Source: Terana coerulea
Taxonomy: Eukaryota > Basidiomycota > Agaricomycetes > Polyporales > Phanerochaetaceae
DNA: 64,000 nucleotides
Assembly: GCA_024811115.1 (NCBI GenBank)
Contig: JAKOGH010000637.1
Coordinates: forward strand, 1 to 64,000
Direction: 5' to 3'
Below are positions 23,607 to 35,294 of this stretch, one piece after another. The notes beneath the pieces are model-generated. The model saw only the letters and a program-made list of their open reading frames with translations, was not told where the DNA came from and did no database searches. Every line of letters begins with the position of its first letter. Within the stretch, counting starts at the first letter, position 1. The translations under genes were made by a program, and so were the position numbers.

Positions 23607-26600
23607 CTAATCCTGTGCTGTTTCATCGGAGCAACATTGCACCCAGGCTTCCCCATAAGCAAAGCGGCGGAGGTCGAGCTCGATGGGTCCACCACGGCCG
23701 AACACGTGCTTTAGACCTGTTCGGATGAGCCGGGTGCGATACTCCATTGGAACCCAGAATAGACGTTTGCGATTTGACCCAACGATCCAACCGGTCCATT
23801 CGCACTCATGGGTAAGATCCATTGCATCCTTGGTATCTAGCGGCAATAATTGGATAGAATCTGAAGGTGGCAGAGCATGGTCCACGTTGTGGGAAAAGAG
23901 ATAAGCGGAATCGGCCAAAGAGCTGTCGCCTTAATGACAAGGTTTGCTTAGAGATAACGTGAACATTTCAAATGATATGCATGTTCACTCACCAGGTGAT
24001 TGGAGAAGACATGGCACGTCCCACAACTGGACAGTGCCATTAGCGGTACAAACTGCCAGACACTTGGCATCAGGAGAAAAGGCGACAGATTGCACTCTAT
24101 CCCCTACGTGGAGCTTTCGAATTTCCTTGGAAGAGCTAGGCTCCCAAATACGAACGGTGTGGTCCGAAGAGCCAGAGACAACATATTTTCCATCAGGAGA
24201 GAAGGAGATTGTCGTCGCCCGGTCGGCAGACCAATGTCCAGTAAAGGGAATCCCGACGGCTGTGCCTGTTGTCGCGTCCAAAGCACGCATCTCTCCGTTG
24301 TAAGAGCCAGTGCAGACCATATCTTGATCTGGAGAGAGTGCCACCGAACGCACGCAAGTCCTGTGCGCCTTTGTTTTCCAAAGAACCTCCCCAGTTGAGG
24401 TACGAATGGCCTTCACTGCCCCGTTTTGCGTACCCGCTACGGCGATTGTGCAATCCTGGAAGAAGGCGGCACAATCAACTGCGTCGTCGTCCTCGGCGGG
24501 AAGGTAAATGCTGTTGACAATTCTGCGTTCTGGATACCAGAACTGGATAAGCTCTAACGAAAGTGACCAGATGCCTAGGACACCGGACGCGAATGCGACA
24601 GCGAGGATTGGCGACGGATGCCTTGTAGGACTCTGCGCCACGAGCACCCGGAGTGAGGTATTCCACAAAGACACCACACCGGCGGCGGAGCCAGATGAGA
24701 CAGCGCTGCCACCAGGCGAGAACGCCAGGCAGAATATAGGGTCGCTAGAATGTGTGGGTATTTCCGCGATCCATTCTCCACTTTTGCTATCTCCGATGAG
24801 AAGATGACCGTTGCGCGAGCCTGTAGCGAGGTGTTGGTTGTTCGGAGAGAACGCAACACACTCTAGTGCCGCCCAGATAGCGGCTGAATGACGTTCGGAG
24901 TCGGATATTGCGTGATTGGCATTCCACCGTCGGACTGTGCAGTCGCTAGCACTGGATATAACGAAGTCTCCACCAGGTGTAAAAGCGACCGATCGGACCA
25001 TGCCTGACTGGCCGACAAGTATCTTGCACTCGCGAGTCGTCAGATTCCACAAGCGTATGGTGCGATCGCCCGAACCGGTAACGAGTGTTTGAGAATCTGG
25101 CGAGAATGCGGCAGCCGTGACCTGGCCCGTGTGGCCAACAAACGGTGTGGAGCTGAACTCGTAGGTTTGAGCGTTCCAACAACGAACGGCGCCGTCACTG
25201 AATCCAGCAGCGAGGTGGGAACCACAGAGAGAGATGATTGCACAGCATGCCCAGCCGCTGTCTTCCTTGCTCCAAAGGGCACGCTCTGCAGCGCCGGAAG
25301 TGATGCTATGGATTTGCATGGCGTCATTTGAACGCGATAGGACCACTTCCCCATTTTGTGAGAACAAGACCGAGCGTATGCAATTGTCATGACGTGACCC
25401 AGACTTCCAGACTTGTTGGCCTGTCGACACCTCCCATAGTCGGATGGTCCCATCGTCACTGCCTGATGCAATGTAGCGTCCATCTGGTGAGAATGACAGA
25501 CAGCGTGCTGCACTTATAGCTCTAAGAATAGGTGTATGAGATATTAGAGCGCCGGATTGGGTGTCCCACATGGATAGTACAATCTCCGGTGGCGGATGCG
25601 AAAGCGGCACCATTAGCAGAGTATGCGATGAACAGGATGATGCCGGCATCCTTCTTCTCGGGCTCAAGAACGACATGTCCGACGTCCAAATCTTGTACAA
25701 GGAGCTGTTGGTCTGCGGTCACAGATGCGATCTGAGCGCCACGGGGAGCAAGCGCGGCAGCTCCCCAGCTATTGGTTTGGCCTACCAGTTGGTATGAAGC
25801 AAAGGGCAGCTCATGCAAGTTGCAGCGCAATGTGTAGGAAATAGAGCGATGGTAGTAGCGGCAAAAGAAATTGGAATGGGAATGCATCGGAATGACGGAC
25901 AGATAGATGTGGCAGGCCGCATTCGCAACAAGATCGGAGATGCCGTTGTCGCGTAGTAGACACGCGGCTTCAGCAGCCAGTAGCAGGGTATCATGTTGGA
26001 GTGATCGCCGTGCGTTTGTATTCTGTCGTATTATCCAGATAACATTTAATCCATTTGCTTCACGTTATTGATAGCAATCGTGGAATACGCACCAATGCCA
26101 CACGCGACATAGCCTCGCGTGCATATTTGTAGACTCCTCCCAGAAGGCTAAGTGTCTCTAGCCAGAACAGAAGCTTCACTTCCAGTAGAGATATGAGCAA
26201 GTCCTTGACATGCAAGCCTATGTCTGCCTCTGCGGCGGCATCAAGATGGCGTGCCCAGAAACGACAAGAGTAGGACAGCTGTGCGGAGATCTTGGACCTG
26301 ATGCGGCGCGCCAAGCCAGGTATATCGGCGTTCATCATATGCGAGGATTTTATGTCGCATATGTTGAACTTCAGCTCGGCCTGCATGATACGAAGCGATT
26401 CCCTGGCCATCATCACGTGGAAGTCCTTCTGGTCGACGAAGAAGACGCCGCTCCGTTCGTTGTCGGTGAGAAAGTCGCGGAATGAGGTGTGAAGCGGCTG
26501 TACGGGTTGACCATCAGATGCTACTCCGCTCAGCAGCGAACCCATGTAGTCGAGGACGCTGCCCACGTCAAACGGGTCACTCCCCCCTTGCGAGTCACGC

Positions 26601-29052
26601 AAGATGCCGGCGAGAGTATGCCGCGTACACGGCTCCAGCGTGAACAGCACCGCGCCGAGGGTCGTCCGAAACGCAGCCATCGCCTTTGCATCGTTCTTAT
26701 CAAAAAGCTGGGACAGAACCTTGTTGTATAGATTGTCGAGCAGGTCGCCGCCGCTCCAAGCGGCTCCGACTTCAAGGAGCTGGTTGTACCGCTCGCGATG
26801 AGTCAACCCTGCCCTGCCATTCCCGTGTACTGCCTCGCAGGCGACGAACGCCCACTGGAAAAGACCCTGTGCGATCATTGTGAGTTTATCGCAGTCCTCG
26901 TGGGTGAACTTCGGCTCGGCGGCCAGCGGTAGTATTCTGCTCTGGACATATGCGCCAATGTCCCTCTGAGTGGAGTCGAACGCGATGTCGGCCATACCCT
27001 TGGAAACAAAGTTTTCGGACGATAGAAACGGGATAATATCATTCTCGAGGCGGGAGGTAATGAGGATACGAATATTGGATGGAAGGTCGTGGGTCCGAGA
27101 TTGAAGCAGCGCCAGAAGATCTTGTCGGGGCCCAGCGTCGCCACTTTCGTCCAAGGCATCAATCACAATCAGAACGGTGCCGACAGTCTGAAGCTTCTTG
27201 AAAGGCCTGGAGATAAAATTGTCGAACTGCTCCCTAAGATTCTGCGAGGTCTGTGTGGCTGTGCTTCCGCCGACCACCGCGCAGAGTGCCTGGCGCATGC
27301 CTTCATCCATCTCGGCCATATCACGAGCGATAGTGGGTAGTAGTTTCACAAACGGGCGGTCTTGTGTGTCCCGGCGGAACGCAAAGGATGACCCCAGGCG
27401 GCCGATATTCCTGAAACGACGGGCGACAGAATGCGCGATCGCAGACTTCCCGGTGCCGGCGTGGCCGTAGAGCAGGAATATGTTGCGAGAGTTTTCATCG
27501 ACAGCCCATTCACAAATCTCGTCCAAAAGCTCGTCACGGGTTCCCTCGAGACAACCCTCACCCAGGCCGCCCAACGAGACTCCGCCGGCATAGGGTAAGT
27601 GTTGCAGGTCCATGTTAGACACTAGATAAATGATGGCTCAAGTCAGCATAATGTTTGGTAGATACTTGCACATAATGCGTGGAAGGGATGAGTAGAGGGT
27701 AGGTGTAGGTAAACGTACCAATCCTGTCGAGCTGCCCTACGACCCGCGTGACAACGATCTGCTCTAGGTGGGCCATGGACTGAGCAGTTTTCGCCATCAC
27801 ACAGTCATGAAATTCGTTCCGTAGCTTCTCGAACGCTGCGATGTAGTTTTCCACCTTCTCATTCGCTCCAAAATTTGCCTGGAAATATTGCGATGCTAGA
27901 CAGATATGTAATCAAGTCAACAACAATTAATAAAAGAATTCTGGAGGTGTGAACCACATACGCTTCCGAGACATGGCATATGATTGAACGAAGATGCAGC
28001 ACTCGGCTGTCTGCCGCGATATAGTGGAGAATAAGTGTCTCCCTTCAATCATTTCCGGTGCTCCATGATGCAAACTATTGACGATGTCGTAAAAGGTGTC
28101 CAGGCGCTGAAGTAATTCAACAATCTGCCTATCGATGTCGTGCTTGTGCTTGTATACCTTGATGAATAGTGTTCAGAAAATGATGGGAAAAAACGCACAC
28201 CTGTCTTACCTTATACGCCGCAGAGAGAACCTTTACGGCTATTGCTATGTATGGGTGCACCTTCCCAAGGGTGTATGTTAACGTCTGTCACTGAAGAGTA
28301 TCTAGGTCCTACCTCGCTAATATCCTCCGCGATCTTTTGAAAGACACTCAACTTCACCAGGAGTGATGAGCAAGCGTCCACTACCGGTGATATACCGTCA
28401 TAAAATCCGACTGCTGTAGCAATAGTATCTGCGGCCTTTCCTCCGTTTTCAAAAAGAAGTTCGGTTGTCTGCGCAATGATCGTCTCAGCAGATTCTAGTG
28501 GTGTTGGACGCAAATGATTAGACAGGTCCTCTCCCAGACAGAAACCCTAGGTGACATACCGTCGGCTACCACTCTGTAAATAAGACGAGTTCCGTTCCTC
28601 ATTACAAGCTCTTGATCTGGAAAAGCGGCTGCTTACTAAGTGGTTCGACAAAGATAGCATTTCTCGTGAATGACGTACCGGCACTACCGGTGGAGTCCTC
28701 GAGCTCAATAATGAGCAATCCACTATCCATATACGTATCCATCCACCCCGTTCTATCCCTCCAAATCTCAATAATCCCTTCGGTCGGTACGGAAGCAGCC
28801 CTAGAGAGGACATCGCTAACTCAGCCAGTCACCTTCTCCTAGGACCTGTACACGCACCACTGTAGCGTCTCATTCCATTCGGGATCTTTGGGAACGTTTG
28901 GCGACCCGTGTATCACGTTGAACGCCAGCCACTCGTACGACAGCATAGAACCTCCCGTTGTCGCCCTTCGGAATCTGCGTCGCTCGCTTGACTGCATGTA
29001 TGGCATTCAATGATAACCGGTGTCTGCGGCGACTCGCGGGAGGCATGCTCAC
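23607..29052 (-). CDS. NACHT-WD40 NLR-like protein with C2-like N-terminus (two apparent frameshifts)
   Basis: This is an STAND/NLR-class signalling protein as found in large numbers in mushrooms; family members are thought to act in non-self recognition. Layout: a C2-like segment (29052-28680; FYAVVRVAGVQRDT, VPKDPEWNETLQW, then DSGLLIIELED); a helical linker in several exons (28500-27650); a NACHT domain starting in a 520-codon frame (27622-26060) with P-loop GHAGTGKSAIAHS and Walker B VLIVIDALDESGD; then 14 WD40-like units (two at 25780-25570, twelve at 25560-24010), enough for two seven-bladed propellers; an intron (about 24000-23937); and a conserved tail (DSAYLFSHNVDHAL, GWIVGS) ending at 23607. 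Exons join at GT/AG sites, e.g. 26095-26030. Two single-base shifts break the frame: near 28900 inside the C2 motif, and near 25567, where VWDTQSGAL reads as VGH. It may be a young pseudogene or carry sequence errors. Confidence 0.9.
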
Positions 29053-29059
29053 TAGTAAG

Positions 29060-29659
29060 CCTGATGATTCTCGTCTCTTCCTGGCCGGGAGGATCTCTAT
29101 ATTGAGGTGACGCAGCTAATTAGCCTCTTGTATACGGCTGGCTGAAACACTAACAGGACTCACGAAGACATGGTGCAGAGCAGCTAGGTGGAGATACAAC
29201 AGTATGTGGGGAGTTTGCTGAGTCTGACGAGGAGCTTAACCCGCGGAGAGTGTGGACAAGAAAGCAGGTAAACTCACAGCCTTGTGATGTTCCCAGCATC
29301 GCCCACGGGCGGCTCGGCTGGCAGATTCTATCTTGAACCTTACCAGATTCTCGCTCATCGAAGATAAACTGACGCCTTAGCACAAGGAGCGTGTTTTTTA
29401 ACAGGTTTACCGTCATCAACGGACCAGAACCATGTTGTTTTGCGGCCTGGTACTTGACGACAAGAGCCCTGAGTCCCATGAGTCATGACGAGGTTCGACA
29501 GCGTTCGGCGCCCATTGTACGTGCCTCGCGACTAGATAGAGAGCCTACACATGTGAGAAAGGCTGAACCAGGTATGTTCGCCAATATCATAAACTTACGG
29601 TTCAGTAGAAGCACAGCGAGCGGGCAGAAATGGCTTGTGACGCAGTTGGCAAAGGTGCT
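29060..29659. other. NLR upstream region, no clear gene
   Basis: A 109-codon minus frame (29150-29479, LRALVVKYQAAKQHGSG) and overlapping plus frames have no recognisable relatives. The region presumably contains the NLR promoter. I could not identify specific sites. Confidence 0.35.
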
Positions 29660-29665
29660 CACTCA

Positions 29666-30933
29666 TATGGCGGCCCTTCTGCACATTTAATAGACGCCGT
29701 AAATATATTGAAACTCAGCCGTAAACAATCATAACAGACCGTAACTAATCAACCGTAACTAACTTCAGTCCCCGCCGTAACTCTGATCAATCGCCGTAAC
29801 TCTCCTCGCTCGCCGTAATTACATGGCTCTCGGCCGGAATTCCAACACCCTCGCGCATGAGCCTTTCCTGTACCTCAAGTGTTAATGCTGGTGAGCAAAC
29901 TAAGTTAACTCAATCGTCGTTAACTGGCTTCAACACTACGCAAGGCATACCAAGATGATATAGATGCCCTGCCCTGCAATAAACACTCACCACCATGCGA
30001 GGTAGCCGCAGACGTTGCAGTTCAGCCCGTAAATAGGTTCGCACCACCACAGGGATGTGCGCGCGGTGCCGCAATTGAAGAGCTTGATTCCACTACCTCT
30101 TGCCGGTGAGTCATCATGGTTCACCCGCATGCTGTTACCGACAGGGACAGCGCGAGGGTCAGAGGACACAGCCGGCTGCATGCGAGTCGGGCTTCAGCCA
30201 CTTGTTGTTGAGATGCATGGGCACACTGGCCGCAGGGGGCGTGTGCTTGCGCTAGGCAAACGGCTGGGTTACGGTCATCAGGGCCGTTCATGGAGGTGGG
30301 TGCAGTGACTTCGGTGGGCAGTGATCATCTCCTTATGTGGCCTTGAATTTGGTCAAGGGGTTGAGGTCGTACTTGTCATTGGATAGGGATATCAGTCTGC
30401 TGATGATGCCGACGGTGACCTACAGAGCTTGCGCTCTCGCTCGCGTTGCCTTATCAGTTATACATGAGTAGGAGAGAGCGTATGGCCTGGACGCACCTGT
30501 CAGCTACCTTCTACTTGCCACATTCCTAGCCCATGCAGTCCCGAACACAGTGCACGTCCCACGCCCCTAAGACAGGCTGCAGCGGTGTCTTTGTACCCCG
30601 TGGTGGGGTACCGTCAGCTTGGTGTCATCAAAGCCATGAACGAGCGAGTGGTGTGGTTAGAGACGCGGTGGTGTCCTACAAGCACGTCGTGCTACGCGTT
30701 ATGAGGAATGGCGACGGCGGCGAGAGATTTGAGATGTCAAGCAGATAGTTCCGGTCAAGCTGGCGTAGTTCCGGCGAGTCAGAGTTCCGGCGAGTCAAAG
30801 TTACGGCGATTGATGAAAGTTACGGCGGAGTTGAAAGGTAGTTACGGTCGATTACTTACGGCTTGTTATGGTTGTTTACCGCTGGGTTTCAATTAGTTAC
30901 GGCGTCTATTAAATGTGCAGAAGGGCCGCCATA
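29666..30933. mobile_element. Unclassified TIR element, copy A (CCGTAAC-repeat family)
   Basis: The ends are exact inverted copies, TATGGCGGCCCTTCTGCACA, continuing for about 190 bases into arms made of a repeated CCGTAAC-like word spaced about 15-25 bases (GACGCCGTAA, CAGCCGTAAA, GACCGTAACT, CGCCGTAACT and so on). Flanking hexamers CACTCA (29660-29665) and CGCTCA (30934-30939) match at 5 of 6, suggesting an aged 6-bp duplication. Length is 1268 bases. The interior is similar to copy B at 47378-48817 but in the opposite orientation, with a shared peptide stretch LGVIKAMNERVVWLE (about 30618-30664, plus strand). No transposase was recognised, so it may be a deletion derivative. Confidence 0.88.
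29990..30105 (-). pseudogene. GATA-zinc-finger-like relic inside TIR element A
   Basis: A minus-strand frame reads NCGTARTSLWW...GLNCNVCG. The spacing between the Cys pairs is 17 residues, and the words CGT.RT.LW and CN.CG are those of type IVa GATA fingers, but the first Cys of the finger is replaced by Leu. It is followed at once by a GTGAGT donor-like site. The matching place in copy B (about 48395-48490, plus strand) keeps KL...G....SVW..EP but lacks the second Cys pair. It may be a captured gene fragment, a degraded element gene, or chance resemblance. Confidence 0.35.
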
Positions 30934-31089
30934 CGCTCAGGCGATGCTCGGTAGACGCCGGAAGCCGGAAAAACTCCCCGATGGGTTTTCCATTTCGAGT
31001 TGTCCCAGCTTTGTGGCATGCAGAACTCCACGTATTCAGCACACTGCAGATGCCTGGGCCACAAGGATATACGTACCATCTCATAGTTA

Positions 31090-31567
31090 CAGCTGTTTCG
31101 GGTTATAATGAGAAGCGCCTTTTTTTCTCGCGCGCGAGGACCTTCCCAAAAAGGAATCTTCCGACTCTTGCCTTCCGACTGGACTGTGCGCATCTCGGGA
31201 ACAGTGCTTGTAGCGAGTGTCAAAATGCTGGGAAGGTTCTCGGGCATATGTACGCGTCATCCTTGTATAACCAGAACTGGCAAAAGCGTCAATCTGACGC
31301 GGCCAGAACCTGAGTTGTGTACAAGTAGGGCAAAATGTGCAATTGACTGGATTTGCAGCGAGCACGAGACTCATGTGCAGGGAAAATAAAATAAAATACA
31401 TAACACATGCTCATAGAAGTCATATTTGTAGTATCAGCATGTTCCGGGCAATATTGAAGGGACGGTGCGTGCAGCAGGCTGCGGCAGGGAGTCGGAAGTT
31501 ACCATTTTGGGAAGGTCCTCGCGCGCGAGAAAAAACCGGCGCTTATCATTATAACCCGAAACAGCTG
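31090..31567. mobile_element. Tc1/mariner-type MITE (TA target)
   Basis: Inverted ends CAGCTGTTTCGGGTTATAAT with about 80-base arms, flanked by TA at 31088-31089 and 31568-31569. Each arm includes CTCGCGCGCGAG, itself a palindrome, next to GACCTTCCCAAAA and CTTCCGACTC. TA duplication and CAG-starting ends indicate the Tc1/mariner superfamily. It is 478 bases long, too short for a transposase. It lies 156 bases from TIR element A. Confidence 0.88.
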
Positions 31568-31569
31568 TA

Positions 31570-32120
31570 AAGCGTTACCCAACATGCCACGTGAAAAAAC
31601 CGCACAAGCCATGCAGCTATTCTCTCGTTCATTTCCATCCCATAGTTTGCTGACATTACATACAGCACAGTACTCCGTATCAAAGTCCCTAATCTATGAT
31701 GATTATAAGTAGGATAAGGTAACACAAAGATAACATCGCGTATGGCTACCTCGAGTCCAGCAACAGCCGCCAGAGCTGAAAGTCAAGCGCAGGCGCAGAA
31801 AGCCGACGAGCAGTGCAGGGTAGACCATACAATGAGGATGCAAGCGAGTCATTGAACTGTAACGTTGAGGAGATAATCACTGAACGTGGTCTGGCTCGCA
31901 ACAAAGGCATGGTTGGCGATAGTCGCGCGGGTCAAAGGGGCGTAGCGAGCAGAGGCATTCTTGAGGCGAAAACAGGTCCAGCCACCGATGACGCCTGCAA
32001 AGGATGGGTGGCGATGTTGGCCCTCCCGCGACTTGTACAAACGGTACGACCATGATGGCCTGCCGCGGTGCGTAGAAATGCCATTCATGATGAATGACAT
32101 TTCCGTCCCACGTTCGATGC
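31570..32120. other. No gene recognised
   Basis: Only short overlapping frames are present. This is the downstream flank of decayed gene X2. Confidence 0.35.
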
Positions 32121-32129
32121 TCTACCCAC

Positions 32130-34200
32130 GCCGTTGGTGGAACGAAGGTGACGACAGGGAATAAGGGACTTCAGTATAGCTGGTTGAGAAGGTCTTGAGT
32201 GATGCCTGGGCCTGAGCGGACACAAACCATAACGTCGAGCCGGTAGAAGGCTATCACCGCAATGTTCAAAACGGTATCCAGTGGGACGGCCGGGCGGACT
32301 TCGTCCCTTCACTGCTTTTCTTCGTGACAACGAGCGACGCTGACGATGAGCGAGCATTTTCAGCGATGGGAAGTCGTAAGATGCCCGAGCGCAGCCAGAT
32401 AGAACAAATACGGGACTGTGCCTGTTGGCAACTTGCTTCGGTGTGAGCATCATATCAGAACAGCGAGCAACGACCACCAGGGTCGACACCGCAGCCTTCA
32501 CCGACGACATCATGAACTCATATCGGTGTACAGAGCCCGACTATAAACCAGCGGTGCGCAGCGCACAGTCGAACCGCCGACATATATCATGGAGGTCGGA
32601 GCCATCGTTCGGTGGGAGCGAGGAAGAGGCGCCCGCGTCGTCACTGTCGTAGGCCCTAGGAAAGCCAGTGTCCTTCGCCAAAATCCGGATGGAGACGTTG
32701 TACAACATGAACGGTATCTGCAGAGGAGATATTGTCAGCGATCAAAAGTAATAGTGCAGGTGAGGTGCGAACCGAGTCCAGGGAGCAGTGCCCGATCGCA
32801 TGTCCCGCCTTGCCCACCCGGATAATGAAATGCAATAGGAACGGTCTTGTTCGCGCAATCGGCTAAGAAATCGAGCTGAAGGGCATCCTACCAAGTTTGT
32901 CAGCGAACGCACAACTGAATAGGATTATGCGATTGGTACAAACAGGGTAGATGGAAAAGCGGCGGTACCGACCAGTCGTACGAGGTCGTCAACCGAGACT
33001 GTATCATGCAACTGCATGAAACGAAGTCATCGATCTTGTCGTCCATATCGTTGTTCCTGAGGAAGGCAACCCTTATGGCCAGGAACAGAGGCGTCAAGCC
33101 GTCGCACGTTAGGTCTTCTTCCATCGGCGCTGGCATCATTGATACAAAGAGATCAAAATGGCGATAGCGACGTCTTGAAAATCCAATGAGAGCTACGGAT
33201 TTGAGTAACGTAGCAGCGAGGGCAAAAACCAAAGGCGCCAAAGTACAAGCAATTGCCAAGTCGAGATAGGAGATGATGAAGGTGAGGCAAGGATAGGCGA
33301 GTAAGAGACATGACGTCCTCAGGAGGGGTCTTGGATGCAGAGCCCGGCCGTGTTGAGAGATGTGGACGATACGCGTGATAGAATTTATTTCTCTCATAGT
33401 TGGGGCAAGTTAGGGCTTTGCTTCTCCCAGCGATTTCATCTGTTGAGAAGCGATATGCCATGAGGTGCAGACTGCCACTTTCTCCAGACTCACCGACTAT
33501 GCACGACTGCTACCCTCGCCCATCTGCGGCATACCTCCACCGTACTATTCCTACAGATCGCCAGGTTTGTTTCCAGTGGGACCCAAACGACCTGGGCATG
33601 CTCTCCACCAGGCGTGCCTGCAGCGAGATGCGCCAGTTGCCATTGGGTTGGTCGTAGGGGAGTAAAGAGAACGGAGCTAACATTTCCATACTTGCATGGT
33701 GGACCCCGGGTTTCCAAGACCCTTCGCTCCGAAAGAGCCAGACAGCCTCCTTGCTCCTCGCGCGGCAACCGCTCAGTGAGGGCTGTTTACGAAAAGCAGG
33801 TAGAAGTGGCACCGGGAAAATAGGGATATGGCGACCTCCAGAAGTGAGGTTTGTGCGAGAGGGATATCGGCCCATGAACGAAAGAGCCACGGATGTGCGA
33901 AGACACCGTCGGCGATGGGTTTGATAATCATTATGAGGGCGTGCGGCTACCGATGATGTGCCAGATGACAACCTTCTTCAAGGCAATCCCTGGTACGAGG
34001 TCGCCAGAGAGCCCAGCAGAAGCGGGAAGCACCTGCGTGCAGATTTGAGCGGCCGTGGTGTACAAGAGGCTAAAACGTACCTGAGCCAGCTGTCTATTGC
34101 ACTCCATCCAGTCTCACGACTCCTCGACACACGTCACGGGCCGTGCAGAACGTCTGAGTAATCAGTACTGGTATATGCTGACCATGGGTTCAATGTGAGG
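32130..34200 (-). pseudogene. Decayed gene X, copy 2 (membrane / ankyrin-like)
   Basis: This is the better of the two X copies. A 165-codon frame (33397-32900) has a strongly hydrophobic run (LTFIISYLDLAIACTL, LVFALAATLL), likely one or two membrane helices, then LTCDGLTPLFLAIR, which resembles an ankyrin-repeat start. Downstream on the minus strand come TGFPRAYDSDDAGASSSLPP (about 32660) and a segment continuing to about 32250. Upstream exon-like pieces with intron sites (for example GTACGTTTT...CACGCAG at about 34082-34030) match copy 1. Several in-frame stops suggest decay. The product is unknown; membrane plus ankyrin is inference from short stretches. Confidence 0.45.
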
Positions 34201-35290
34201 CAAGCGCAATGAAAGCCGGGAAGACGTGAAGAAGGGCGCTTGAGGGCGAGGCAAGGAAGCCGGCAGTGGGAGAGAAGTGACGTCGTTGAGCGTTGGCTAC
34301 ACAGAAGCAGCAATCATTTGGTGACAAGCAAACGAAGGAATGGCAGTGCTGTACGGCTCGGATAGAGGGAACGTTGTATATATGGTCGTGGTCGTGGTCG
34401 TAGATGTCTTCGAGGTGGACGCGAGCGAGACGCGTCGTCAAAAGCGTGGCTAGGACCCTGGACACCCGCACTCAGACCCCAGTCGTTGGCCTGAGCGCCT
34501 TCGCGTCGCGACTCGACTCCCTGGCGAACAGGCCCGCCCATTGCACGATGACACACGACGCGGAATAAGGTCCGTCGCTTCTACAGCATGCGCTTCAGAA
34601 ATAGATAACGCGTAGGCTATCGACGGTCTTGCTGCTTGCTGCCTACTGGTAGGATGACGACGCAGCAAACCTCCCGTCGAGGCAAACGTGCTGTGCTGCC
34701 CCGAGCTTCCGCGCAAACACCAAACCGCATTGAAGAAGGCCGTTCTGGGGACCTGTCTTACGGCTGAGACTGCTGGTGCTAGTGAGCGACTATATCTGGT
34801 GTATGCCGATGTCCTTTTGAGCGGGGCTGAGTCCCAGCTTCACTAAAGTTCATGTCCCGTACTTTACAGGAGACTGCATAAACTGAAATATACTACGGAT
34901 GTACACACCCGTTAATATCTTACAGGTAGACGAATGTACTGCACTTGATATTGCAATATGCACTTGGTGCTGCATCATTCATTCATCGCTGTAGGCCCAG
35001 AGACGGGGTGGTGTTGCCTGTGGGTAAGGCTACGAAAGCAACAGTAGTTGCTACTACTCGACGAAGTTCGCTCCTCAAGTTGTCCATTCAGAAACAAAAT
35101 AAATACAACGCATATATTGGTACATTCAGTTCTGAATCAGCATCTGTCACATGTACAATCGCAAGCAATACATCCAGGGCGCGAGCAAGACAGTATATAG
35201 GCACATAGACGATAAATATCACAGAATTGTGTTGAGAAGCCCATCCGGTCTTAGTTCACAGAGCATATGTCTTCTTCTTATCATCGGACG
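34201..35290. other. Duplicated upstream flank of gene X, then unannotated spacer
   Basis: Bases 34201-34880 are alignable by eye to 21085-22720 without the hAT element. Bases 34900-35290 hold no recognisable gene; the last part is the 3' flank of the DUF6534 gene. Confidence 0.45.
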
Positions 35291-35294
35291 TCGA

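Noticed and set aside
29666..30933. CRISPR-like spaced repeats (CCGTAAC words)
   Set aside because: The repeats are short, degenerate, lie in both inverted arms and belong to a eukaryotic TIR element.
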